Positions 12,601-22,700 of a stretch of 64,000 nt of DNA are shown here, piece by piece. This DNA is from Calliopum simillimum (taxonomy: Eukaryota > Arthropoda > Insecta > Diptera > Lauxaniidae). The position numbers and the translations under genes are program-made. The stretch covers positions 151,266,492 through 151,330,491 of the forward strand of contig OX638368.1 in assembly GCA_951812925.1 (NCBI GenBank). The letters are read 5' to 3'. Under the pieces are notes generated by a model. The model was given only the letters and a program-made list of their open reading frames with translations. It did no database searches and was not told where the DNA came from. Each line of letters opens with the position of its first letter. Position 1 is the stretch's first letter.

Positions 12601-12870
12601 ATAAAAATATGGAATTTAAAAAAAAAAAAACAGCACAAATGACTACATATAATAAAATAATAAAATTTCAGATTAAAGTAACGTCAGCGATTTTGTATTG
12701 TGAATCATTCAAATTGTTAAGCCGCTTTGTGGCCAATGATGTTTTGAATTTGAATTGTGATTTAAGATTGTGATGAATAATGAAATGGATATTAGTTATA
12801 TAATCAAATGTAACTAGCAGATATTAAAATGAAAATAAATTAAAACTAGTAAGCCGGTAACACCACGCGC
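9635..12870. other. AT-rich non-coding stretch
   Basis: No supported gene. A 17-bp palindrome AAAATGGCCGCCATTTT lies near 10854-10870. A weak inverted pair (AAATAAGACTCT near 11447 and AGAGTCTTATTT near 11730) may mark a decayed fold-back element. Confidence 0.5.
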
Positions 12871-12879
12871 AAAAATTAA

Positions 12880-13230
12880 ATACCTGTCCTGCACAGTAGA
12901 ATTTTAAAAATGTTGCTTGTGCCTTCAAGTCTAAATGCGTTTAGTTTTTGCTCAGAGTTTCCACTCACTATTCCTAATTTTGATGCGACTTTTTGTCGGA
13001 TTATCTCAAATAACGCTTGCTCTATAGCATTATGAAAACTTTGATTGTATGAGAGGTGCCACGGAATAACCAAGTTTCTTACCAGAGCTTGCATTTCTTA
13101 TTCTTAGTGTTGGACTGAAATTTGAATGGAATATCTCAAAAAACGAATATAGCATTTTGAAACATTTGCTTATATGGCAGGCACCGAGCCCTCTTGTCCG
13201 AATTCACGTATGTAGTTCCTACTTAGAGTT
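12880..13230 (-). repeat. Two tandem units of a ~130-140 bp dispersed repeat
   Basis: Both units contain ATCTCAAA-AACG, then ATT.TGAAA..TTTG, then a GGYRCC word. The inverse complement of this family occurs at 63430-63630 (GAGATAATCC, then ACTCTGAG.AAAAAC). The minus-strand frame inside is a by-product of the repeat. Confidence 0.6.
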
Positions 13231-14429
13231 TCGCCCTACCGTCCTATTTTTGTGTATATTGGTTGCATTATTGGAAATAATTTTCATAAAATTGCGTTTT
13301 AGATTTTAATTTTTATACTTTTCTTTACCTGCTACACCGGACGTCAAATGACGTAGAGATAGGAAAAAATCATTTAGCAACTTATTTGGAGGTCGAAAAA
13401 TTAATTCTTTTTCCTTAAAAATCAAAACCGATAAGTTATCAAAATGGTGAGCGTGCAGCGTCGAGTTCTCTATAAAACCTAAAAAAGCGTGATTTTGAAA
13501 CTTTCAGGTTAGGTGGTTAGGTACTTTTTGAAAAACCGTTCGTTATAGAGCAATTTCGAGTACGAATTTGATTTTAGCATTGACAAATACATCGGAAATT
13601 TATATTTTTTTTAGAATTATTTTTTAGGAATTTAAGTATATTTTTTAGCGGGGCATGCCCCTTGACGTATCACGCCCATTTTTCAAGTATTTTTTAACTA
13701 GCCACTACATCTATTAAGAATGCAAAATTTCGTTGTTATAGGAGAACTCCCTCTATTTTTTCCAAAAAATGTATGAAGCCATACCACTGTGCGACGTCAT
13801 GACGATTGTACTGAAGGTATATTGTAAGATGGATCAACTCCTTTTGGCTTCTCTCGGATCGATCCATCGATATGCTTAAGTATAATTCTTACATGTCTAC
13901 CAGCTTCTTAACAGACTACATTAAATCAACAGTAATAGAACTAATTGCTTTGGAGCAATTAAACCAAATCGAATTGTAAGACATTTAAATCAATCTCACT
14001 CTAAACAGGTCGAATTAAGCTTCAATTAAATTATTTGTATAAAAATTCCGCTTCCCTCTCTTTGTCTGCTTTGCAATTTTTCGTTAAATGCATTTTGTTG
14101 TTGTTGTTGTTATTTTTTTTTTTTTAAAAACTAATTAGTTAGGAAATCAAAACGAGTTACAATGCAATACAGCATGCAAATTGTAAAACAAAATCCAACT
14201 CCATTAAGCAGATCAAAAATGCAAAAGTTGCATTTAATCAATTTGCATTAACACGCAACAACAACAACAGCAACACACACACGTGTAACTAAAACGACAA
14301 ATGCAATTACAACAACAAATCTATTAGCTGCTTTGCATAGATAAGTAAATACAGTAGCATTGGATACGTAGGGTAAAGCAAGCAATTAGTTTTACATTTT
14401 AGAAATTGCACATTAGACTGACTCAAAAA
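13231..14429. other. Non-coding stretch, mostly unique
   Basis: It contains short CAA/GTT triplet runs (14097-14115 and 14260-14275) and no gene. It is typical intron or intergenic DNA. Confidence 0.45.
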
Positions 14430-14880
14430 AAAACTATTTTTAGAAATTTCACGATTACCTCAGAAAATCTCAAAGCTGGTGTCAAAAAAGTGAGCTACTA
14501 GTTTTTTAAAATTTTTTTAAAGTCATTTAAGAGAGAGTCATGTAAAATCTTGGTTTCATATGGTTTTTATTTTATTACGATCTTAAAAATACTCGGAATG
14601 AATCGTGCGATATGTCAAATTTTTTTTGTCTTGAATCAAGAAGTATAATATAAAGAAGTCATACCTCAGACTTAACATCAATCACATATTTTTTTTTGCA
14701 AAAGTATCAATCAGAAATGTATTTTCGAAATTTCACCATACAGTAAAATTCTAAAACTACATTTAAGATAAAACTTTTTGTTAACATTTTAACCCAATAT
14801 ATTCGGTTTTTTTTATAGGTTCCTTTGACCCCTTTTTAAGAAAATGGATTATAATGTGTTAAAGAGTTTTACGTAAGGCG
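14430..14880 (+). repeat. Truncated relative of the inverted-repeat element at 42060-42725
   Basis: The stretch TTTATTTTATTACGATCTTAAAAATACTCGGAATGA...GATATGTCAAATTTTT...GTCTTGAATCA parallels 42100-42178. The interior word TTTTAACCCA and the region around a CCCCTTTTT segment are also similar. The right arm seems lost or interrupted at the element starting at 14911. Confidence 0.55.
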
Positions 14881-15320
14881 CAGAAAAATTTCTTGCGTCC
14901 AGTATAGAACAGCTCCTGAAAATTACGCCACTAGAAATAACGCTAGAAAATTTTTTTGGAAATAACACCCGAAAAATTTACAAACAAAATTCAAGCGTTA
15001 TTTCAATTTTGTTTTGGAAATAAAGCCAACAACTTTTCTGGTGCTATTTCCTAGTTAATTTTTGATTTTATTTCCAAAACAAAACGGAAATAACGCCAGA
15101 ATTTTGTAAGTAAATTTCTTTTGCGTTATTTCCAAAAAATTTTCTGCCGTTATTTCCTATATAAAGCAAAAAAATTGAGGATAAAGTATAAACTTATTTA
15201 TACTATTTGTTTTTATAAACTTATGTATTCCACTTTTTTGATATTATTTTAAGCCAAAAACGTTTAAATTCTATAAATTTCATAACAAAATTGTAAAACT
15301 CTAATATCAGATTCTGTTTG

Positions 15321-15462
15321 AACATTTGCTTAATATAAATATTTTATGCTTCTTTACGTACTGGTTAATGGTGTAGAGGTCTAACGAGCTTGTAATTGTA
15401 TAATGCGGTGGGTCGTAGGTTCGTATCCTCCTGCAATCATTTCTTTTTGTTTTTTTTTTAAT
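15321..15462 (+). repeat. tRNA-like Pol III module, copy 1
   Basis: It opens with AACATTTGCTTAATATAAAT. A box A-like word TGGTGTAGAGG lies at 15369-15379 and a box B-like GGTTCGTATCC at 15418-15428, followed by T-runs that could end Pol III transcription. GTTA (15364-15367) and TAAC (15381-15384) can pair as a D-arm-like stem. No full cloverleaf could be drawn, so this is probably a SINE or tRNA-derived module and not a working tRNA. Confidence 0.55.
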
Positions 15463-15601
15463 TATAGTTTTTTATTTAATTTTTTTTTATTTCACATTTC
15501 TCTAATTTATTCACTTTCGTTTAATTAAATTGAAACTGATTACACAATGATTTTACGTACGGCTGAAGGAAGCATTAGAATATCACATTCCGTTTCGACA
15601 G

Positions 15602-15750
15602 ACATTTGCTTAAGATACAAATTATATACCTCTCTATCAAATCGGTCAATGGTGTAGAGTTCTAACGAGTTTGAGGGTAAAACTAAAATATTTCTATCTA
15701 TCACACGGACAGATGTAGGTTCAAATCCCAGTGCGGTGTTTTTTTTATTA
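15602..15750 (+). repeat. tRNA-like Pol III module, copy 2
   Basis: It shares ACATTTGCTTAA, CAATGGTGTAGAG and TCTAACGAG with copy 1. Box A-like is at 15650-15660, and box B GGTTCAAATCC at 15718-15728 fits the GGTTCRANNCC consensus fully. A T8 run begins at 15739. The A-to-B spacing is longer (about 68 bp) than in copy 1. Confidence 0.55.
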
Positions 15751-16059
15751 ATTGAAATTGTAATAATACTTTATTTGTATAAATTCTATACGAACAAGCA
15801 TAAACGGTTTGTATACCAATTTGAGGTATAGATTTTATACCAAGTTTGGTGTAGATTTGAATTCATTCTAATGCGGTTTGAATTTAACACCCAAATTATT
15901 TGCTGTGTGGCATTGTTTTGCAATAATTCTGGCGTTATACTTTAATTAGTTTTTGGCGTTATTTCCAAAAACCAATGCAAGAAAATTTGTGACGTTATTT
16001 CCAAAAAACATTTTCTGTCGTTATTTCCTATGGCGTTATTTCCGGGAGCCGTATAAAAC

Positions 16060-18395
16060 ATATAAAATAGCCAAAAGTCTGTCTGGATTTGAAGAAAATG
16101 GTTAGGGCTAGCAGTTGCCCTACCAGATTTTATTCATTTATTTAAATTTTTATTATGGTTTAAAATTACATTGTCTTGTTATATAACTGCGAATGGTATT
16201 CTTCAAATTTTTAGGTAAGGATATCACTTAATCCAAACATGATAGAGAAATTCAAAGACTGGATTCAGGTTAAGCATAGAATGGAACGACTATTTTTGTA
16301 TCTACTTGTTGTTTTTTTTTTTAAGTTTTTTTTTTTAAAGAAATGTTAAAAAAATAGTTTAAAATTCAATATCTCCTGAATGAAATCAGCAAAGGTTTTT
16401 TTGTTTGCATTTTGTATGTCTACAGACATGCAGAAAACTTTCTGAATTCTCAATTTCTTAACTTATTTTACAAACATGGAATCATTTGGAAAAGAATGCA
16501 CCCAAGCGAAAGGAAAAAATTAGTAAGCCCCAATATTTCGTTCAGATGATGAGGTACGCATAGTTTTTTCACAGTTAAAATTTATGTTTTCATAAAGAAT
16601 AAAACCTGGCACACCTTTAAGTAGCATGCAAAATCAGTTCTCCTGAATTCCTTGATGAATTCTGAAAATTAAGTTACCACCCAACAACGTCTAATTCATA
16701 ATCAAATGCCAGAAAGATCCTACTTCCGTACAAATCAGATGGCAATCACAGAAATTCGCATGAAATCAACGAATGTCTACTGAGTAGAGCCCTCAAGGTA
16801 GCAGAAAATCGGAGAAAATTTCGATTAGAATGACAAGCACACACAGTATAGATATGGTTATATTGTTCATGTGCTACCTCATTCTTGAAAGCTTTTTCGG
16901 AATCTAAAAGCAACAGTATTTTAAACTTCAAATAAAGGTATGGAACACTCTCATGAATGCATCAAATGGCGCAAGCTCTCTACAATGCTTACCCTATACT
17001 CCAATGTTTGTTGTTTGCAAATATATATGCACCTCCGGCCGTCTCCCTATCCATTTTCATTTCTACCTACACAATCCCCGCAACTGTTTCCACCTCTTAA
17101 TGGAACACCACCATTGAGTGCTTGTGGCATACAAATTAGAGCAGAAACAAGTAGCGCTTTATTTAATGCACTCACTATCCGTCCAACTGTCGCCCCTTCC
17201 ACCCCCCTGTTGTTCCTCTATACACATCATGTTAAACAGGCGACGGTCGTCTGTCATACGCCATCCGCCATACGCATGCATGATTTAAATTAATCCACCA
17301 AATCCGCGTTTGCAATTTAAATTCAGAATTCACCGTATGTTGTTGTTTTTGTTGTTGTACATTGTACATTGTACAACGTAATTGAGATGATGTCCATTAC
17401 GAGTGTAACTGTTGGTCTGTCTGTCTGTCTGTCGGTTGCTATCTCTGTCTTTCCGTTCATTTATGCACCTCATCCATAACACTTGGCTCATACCGTGAGT
17501 TTCCATCCATTTGGTCTGACTAACTATCGGTCTTTGGTCCGTTGTTTGTCTGCACACGTCTGTTTAGCAATGCGTATAATTAATAATTATTATTAGTGCT
17601 ACCGCGTAACTTGGCGTTTTATCTGCTGCATACCACCGCCCGCCCCCTCCTCTGCCACTCGCTCAGCCTATCCAACATGCTGCTTTCTTTATGCTTTGTT
17701 GTTGCCATATTTACTTAGTGACTTAAGTGCAAAAATTTATTATTTGCCTGCATTAAATACTCGACTTGTCGACTGTCGCTTGTTCTCCTCAGCAGTCTCT
17801 TTAAATGGTTTCATTAGCGTTGACACCCTTCCCTTGAGCACACGGCCATAACCCCCTCTTGCGGTAGAATGTAGATGTTTGCAGCTGTGGAACAAGAAAT
17901 AAAAAAAGAAAAAAAATCACAACTTCCGCGCATTATAAAGCTTATGAAGCAATTAATAAGCTTTTAAGCGACAGTGGCACTAATTTAAAATGTTGCTTGG
18001 AATTAAATGCTCCACCCATTAACGTGCGTACTCTGTGTGGGGTATGCATGTTGGAGAGCAAAGTGCGAACAAGTGAAAACTTAAGGCGACCTATAAAGTT
18101 GTGCGCGTAACGCAAAACGTAACGCTAAATATGATAATGATACCCCTAAGAACTGAATTTATACTATAATTTTTACCATTTCTAGAAAGGCTTCAAGTGA
18201 CGTATAAATCAATATTATTTTCAGATCATGCAACTCTCTGCAAGAGAACTATCTTTCAGACATGGAACCAAATGTATGGAACCGATAATGTTCACAAAGT
18301 TTCTTATAAAACTAATCTTTTATATAGAACGTGACATTTGTGACATTTTTAGTTTTTGAATTTAAACAAGAATTTGAAAACAATGTATACTTTGT
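16060..18395. other. Non-coding stretch, partly unique
   Basis: A GTCT microsatellite lies near 17415-17432. The 17000-18050 part is richer in GC and in unique sequence than its neighbours, but no frame has convincing protein character. Confidence 0.45.
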
Positions 18396-18527
18396 TTTTG
18401 TGACACTCATGATAGTTTTTCAATGACTATGTTTAATGTTTCTCCAACTGCTAAAACATTCGGTGCTCCATGCTTTAATAATCCAAATGTTTTATTTCTT
18501 TTTTATTAGCAATGTGACACTCATGAC

Positions 18528-19139
18528 ATTTGCAAGAAAGTTTAGAGAAGTGAACTAAGTTTAACCAATTTGTTTTTTTCATATATATAATAATTTTATT
18601 GAGCCAACTATTTCCTATTGTTATTGACCACCTCTCGCTTTCTTTCAAGTCGTCCTCAAAGAGTTCCTGAGGTTTCTGCTCAAAAAACTCGGACAAGACC
18701 TTTTTGCAATCCTCAAGGGAATTCAATTTTACGCCGTCAATTCTGCATCGAGTGAAACAAAAGGTAATCCGAAGGTGCAAGGTCTAGGCCGCATGGTAGA
18801 TGCACTAAAACTTCCCAGCCAAGCTCCACTAGCTTTTGGTAAATCACTAAAGACGTATGTGGTCTAGCGTTGTCGTGACGAAAGACGATGCACTTTCTCT
18901 CGACTTTTTGAAGAAATAAAGTAATATGTAACGAATTTTTTCCGAATCTGCATTTATTTTAGTGACAATAAAACAGTTGAATAATGAAGAAATGTCAATG
19001 AATAAAAAGTTTTTATAATTTTCAGAAATGTCAGCTACCTTAAGCAATAAAGCGTTGACAGATCGAACCAGTACTTACAGAGTTATTGTATTTTAAACTT
19101 TGCTATTTCACTTTTTTGAACTTTCTTTTTACTCAACCT
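18528..19139 (-). mobile_element. Internally deleted mariner, copy A
   Basis: On the minus strand the start of the transposase survives (NADSEKIRYILLYFFKK, near 18950-18885). It then jumps, with a frameshift, to RHDNARPHTS (second catalytic Asp) and DLAPSDY (third, at the DD34D spacing). A C-terminal part follows (DGVKLNSLEDCKKVLSEFFEQKPQE). The DNA-binding domain and the first catalytic Asp are lost. The right end is TTTTTACTCAACCT before TA (19140-19141). The left end keeps only the inner part of the terminal repeat (from about 18533). It cannot make active transposase. Confidence 0.8.
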
Positions 19140-19187
19140 TATATTTGAAAACAATGCTAATTTTTAAACTGCGCATATACTTGCCAC

Positions 19188-20096
19188 TTTTTTTTTTTTT
19201 TGGCGTGACTTAAATTAGATTAGAGTGGTGGCTTAGTAAAACGATGCTAAGCCTAAGTAGCACTGTTAGTGCCGTTTTAATACCACATAAGTGATCGGCT
19301 GGATGGTAGGAGGGGTTGTCATGATCTGAATTAGATATCCTTTAAAGGAAACTATAAAAAATATTTATATCCATTTTGTTCTAAGTATTAATGTAGTTGA
19401 GCATGGAGCCAATTTCAATATCGGCGAGTTCACTCAAATCGTTAAAAAATGGTTTTAATAGAGATTTAAGCCTGGCCCTAGCTAGTGCAGGGCAGTCGCA
19501 AAGAAAGTCCTCGAGGGATTCTTTCTCGTTGCCATCCAAGCAACTTCGACACAAAGAATTAAAGGGGATACCCAGCCTTTCGGCATGCTTGCCGATGGCC
19601 CAGTGCACACTGCAGCGATTCTTGCAATATTAGTACGATTTCTGGATAGCAGGTCCGATGTTTTTGATTTGTTAAATGAAGGCCACATTGCTCTGGAGAT
19701 CCTGCATTTTTCTAGAGCTTTCCATCTAACATTCGCTTCGGTGAGGAAATGCGAGAAAATTCCTTTCTTCACCACACCTATCGGAGTGCACACACACTCA
19801 GAATGTGTCCCGCTTAGAGATGAGCCAAGTCTAGCTAGTTCATCAGCCTTTTCGATACCATCAATGTTTCTATGACCTGGAACCCAGACGAGAGTAAGTT
19901 CAGATTGACGCCCTAGTTCGATTAAATTTTTTCTGCATTTCTCAACCAGTATTGATTTTATTGTTACTGAGTTCAGCGCCTTGATAGCGGCCTGACTGTC
20001 AGAGAAGATCGCCACTTGTCAAAGGCTGAGGTTAGTGGTCTCTACTGGCCTGCAGGCATTGAGAATCGCGTAAACTTTCGCCTGAAAGACGCTAGC
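19188..20096 (-). mobile_element. LINE fragment: RNase H and C-terminal Cys/His region, broken
   Basis: Read on minus from 20096, a stretch VFQAKVYAILNAC precedes an in-frame TGA. Then come AIFSDSQAAIKAL and VWVPGHRNIDGIEKADELARLGS, the RNase H signature. A frameshift near 19596 moves to a frame with CRSCLDGNEKESLEDFLCDCP, the usual LINE tail motif. The normal RNase H Glu (QAEVYAI) reads Lys here. A poly-T at 19188-19201 would be the poly-A tail. The reverse transcriptase is absent, so this is a 5'-truncated, dead copy. The clade (I, LOA or relative) is unresolved. Confidence 0.8.
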
Positions 20097-20110
20097 GTGA
20101 CACTCATGAC

Positions 20111-21166
20111 AGTTTTTTTAAAATAATATCTAGCAAGTCGATAAATTTTAGGAAATTCGAAATATTTTGAGGAGGCCGAAAATTATTAAAAGTAGAGAAA
20201 TGTGGCAAAATGGTAAAAAAAAAGAAATGTTATGCATTAAGTTTTTATTTTTTAAATTTAAATTTGCTCTCCCTAATGGTAATGCCACTGTACTTACAAT
20301 TTCAATCGTAAGCAAAACTACGCCTAAACCCCCCCTCTCCTTTCCTCTTTGCTGTCTGAAACGATTTGTCAAACCGACTCCATTCAATATCAATTAAGCT
20401 TGTTTTGATTTAATGGATTTTTCACTGCAAAATCGCAATGGAATACAACAACAACAAAAACAGCAGAGCAACAAGAAAACCTGCTTGACGCATTTAATTG
20501 CTTTGGAGCGTGCGCACCGGCGGCAAACACCACCAACAGCAATTCCAACGAAACCAAACTAAAGTGGATTTATTGCTGTCATGTTACAAAAAAAAAAAAT
20601 TAAAAAAAAAAAAACATTCTCAAAATGCAATGAAAATGACAGAAATGTCAAAAACCCAACGTGAAAAATATGAGTGAAAAATAAAAAACTCAAATAAATC
20701 GGACAAGAACAAAAACACCGGCAACATAAAAATGGCGAAACTGTATCATTGACATAAGTTGCCGCCAAACGATAAATGGGCGAAAAAATACACGTAATAA
20801 TGAAATTGACAAATCAAAAAAAATAAAAACAAAACAAGTGGGAAACACGGCAATACGTGAATGGTAAAATGGGGGTTTTAGGTTCCTGCAGAGGGGAAAG
20901 AATACCCGCCGATTATATCGATTGTTGACTGTTGTTGCCTTGTGTCTATCCACTCTTTGCGACACCGTGGGCTGCTCAGAAAAGTTTTGTCGGCAACATT
21001 TTTTGTTTTCTTATTTTTTGGCTCTAATAAAATTGTTGCAGATACCTATAAAACAATGTTACCAGATGAATATTTTATAATATATTTTGTGTTTTTTAAA
21101 ATTTTTCAAATTTCAATACTCCACGTATCTTCTCTTCTTATACGAACTAAAATTGTATTTTATGAG
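20111..21166. other. Non-coding stretch
   Basis: A-rich sequence with CAACAA runs near 20450 and poly-A near 20588-20612. No gene seen. Confidence 0.5.
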
Positions 21167-22133
21167 CATAACCGAAAATAATCTCCTCTTATATGTAAGA
21201 CCCAGGTTTTAAAAAAAATTTTTTTTTTATGTTCAATAACCAAATGTGGTGGAATATATTCTAAGACTTATAAAATGAAATTCCCAATAGGTCAACAAAA
21301 AATTTCGACCCGAGAGGGCGTCAGGCGGTCGTTTTATCTAAAAATTTTGGGTAAATAGAGCTTTCCGATAATATACGGGAGAGCACATATTTCAGAAGTA
21401 GTAGATATGTTACGGGGCACCTTTCCAAATATTCTGGAGTAAAATTCAGAAACATCGTATGTAGGTTGAGGGAACAGAATGGGTTAAAAGGTTTAAATCG
21501 CTCATTTCGGCCACATAACAGGTCCTATAATTTTGAAAAAATTCAAATTTCTTCGATAAAATATAAATCGATTTTGTTTATTATGTTTTTTTGATATAAG
21601 CGCCCTCTTCCGAGTAAAAAATTAAAAAAAAAACGCAAAATTTTGGGTAAAAAATTCGATTATTGGCGATATGCGATCGAGCGTCACATAAGGCAAGATA
21701 GCGGGATAACTAACAAATATTCCGGAGTAAAATTAAGAAAAATCGTATTTGGGTCGTGGCTACAGAATGCATTAAAAAGTCTAAATCGCTCTATACGTCC
21801 ACATAACAGGTCCTAAAATTCTGAAAAAATTCCAGCAAATTCCATGATAAAATATAAATCGACTTTGTTTTGTTTGATGTTTTTTTGATTTAAGCCCCGT
21901 AACTACTTCTGCAATATATGCTCTCCCGAATATTATCGGAAATCTCGATTTTCCCAAAATTTTTAGATAAAACGACCTCCTGACACCCTCTCGGGTCGAA
22001 ATTATTTTGTTCACCTATTGGGAATTACATTTTATACTTTTAGGAATATATTCTACCACACTTGGTTATTGAAGATGAAAAAAAAATTTTCTTAAATCCT
22101 GGGTCATATAAGAGGTGATTATTTTCGGATATG
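21167..22133. mobile_element. ~970-bp inverted-repeat element with internal tandem unit
   Basis: The left arm (from 21167, CATAACCGAAAATAATC) and right arm (to 22133) are inverted copies over roughly 230 bp, including CCCGAGAGGG, TTTTATCTAAAAATTTTGGG and CGGGAGAGCA segments. Between them, a unit starting AAATATTCYGGAGTAAAATT occurs at 21427 and 21715 in the same direction (period 288 bp). No transposase. The TSD is unclear. Confidence 0.7.
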
Positions 22134-22269
22134 TTCTTATATGTTTTTATGTCTATATATTTATTTTAATGAAAATTGGGATAAGGATAGATACTATCAT
22201 GGAATGAAGATAAGTTAAGCTTTAAATTTGTAGATATTCACGAGAAGGCGTAAAATCGCTCCAAATTTT

Positions 22270-22700
22270 AAATGTGATCATATCTCGCAAACCGTGAATT
22301 GAAAGTGGGTGGAATATCACCGGTGAAAATTTTGATTCACGCTAAGAATTAAACTAACAAAGCAATCTTTCTGAATTTAGCTGTGGGGGGGTCTTCTTGC
22401 TATTTGGCACTTCTCAACTGAAAGTGGGCGAAATATTTCCGGTGGGCGTGGCACCTCCCTTTTAAGTAAAACACGTTAAATGATTAATTTTGCAAACCGA
22501 GATTTGATGAATATAAGGCGAGATCAAAAAAGTGAAATGTAATTACTCTAAAACGATTGCAGTGATTTTGATGGAAGCTTAGGACGTATTACCACTAATA
22601 ACGGTCATTAATGTGTGGTAAATTATCCTATTAGGAGAAACCGTTAAAGGGCGTGACACCGCCCAAAGAAGCTGTTTCACCGACCCGAAATGATCAGATT
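22270..22700 (+). repeat. Dispersed GGGCGTGRCACC-type repeat block
   Basis: TGAAAGTGGGYGRAATAT occurs twice (near 22298 and 22421), followed by GGTGGGCGTGGCACCTCCC and later GGGCGTGACACCGCCC. Related words occur at 37990-38030, 44900-45380, 57860-58165 and 63440. The class is unknown. Confidence 0.5.

Larger units (their letters stand above)
14911..16050. mobile_element. Long-TIR (fold-back/Mutator-like) element with GGAAATAACGCC sub-repeats
   Basis: The left end starts AGCTCCTGAAAATTACGCC and the right end finishes with the complement, GGCGTTATTTCCGGGAGCC. The inverted match continues for about 60 bp or more. Each arm is built of GGAAATAACGNC words, at least four per end. The flanks are GTATAGAAC (14902-14910) and GTATAAAAC (16051-16059), 8 of 9 bases alike, as for a 9-bp target duplication. 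That pattern fits Foldback or Mutator-like elements. No transposase frame is present. The interior carries two tRNA-like modules. Confidence 0.7.

Noticed and set aside
15369..15428. True tRNA gene
   Set aside because: Box A/B words are present, but no acceptor stem or anticodon arm can be drawn, so it is kept as a tRNA-like repeat.
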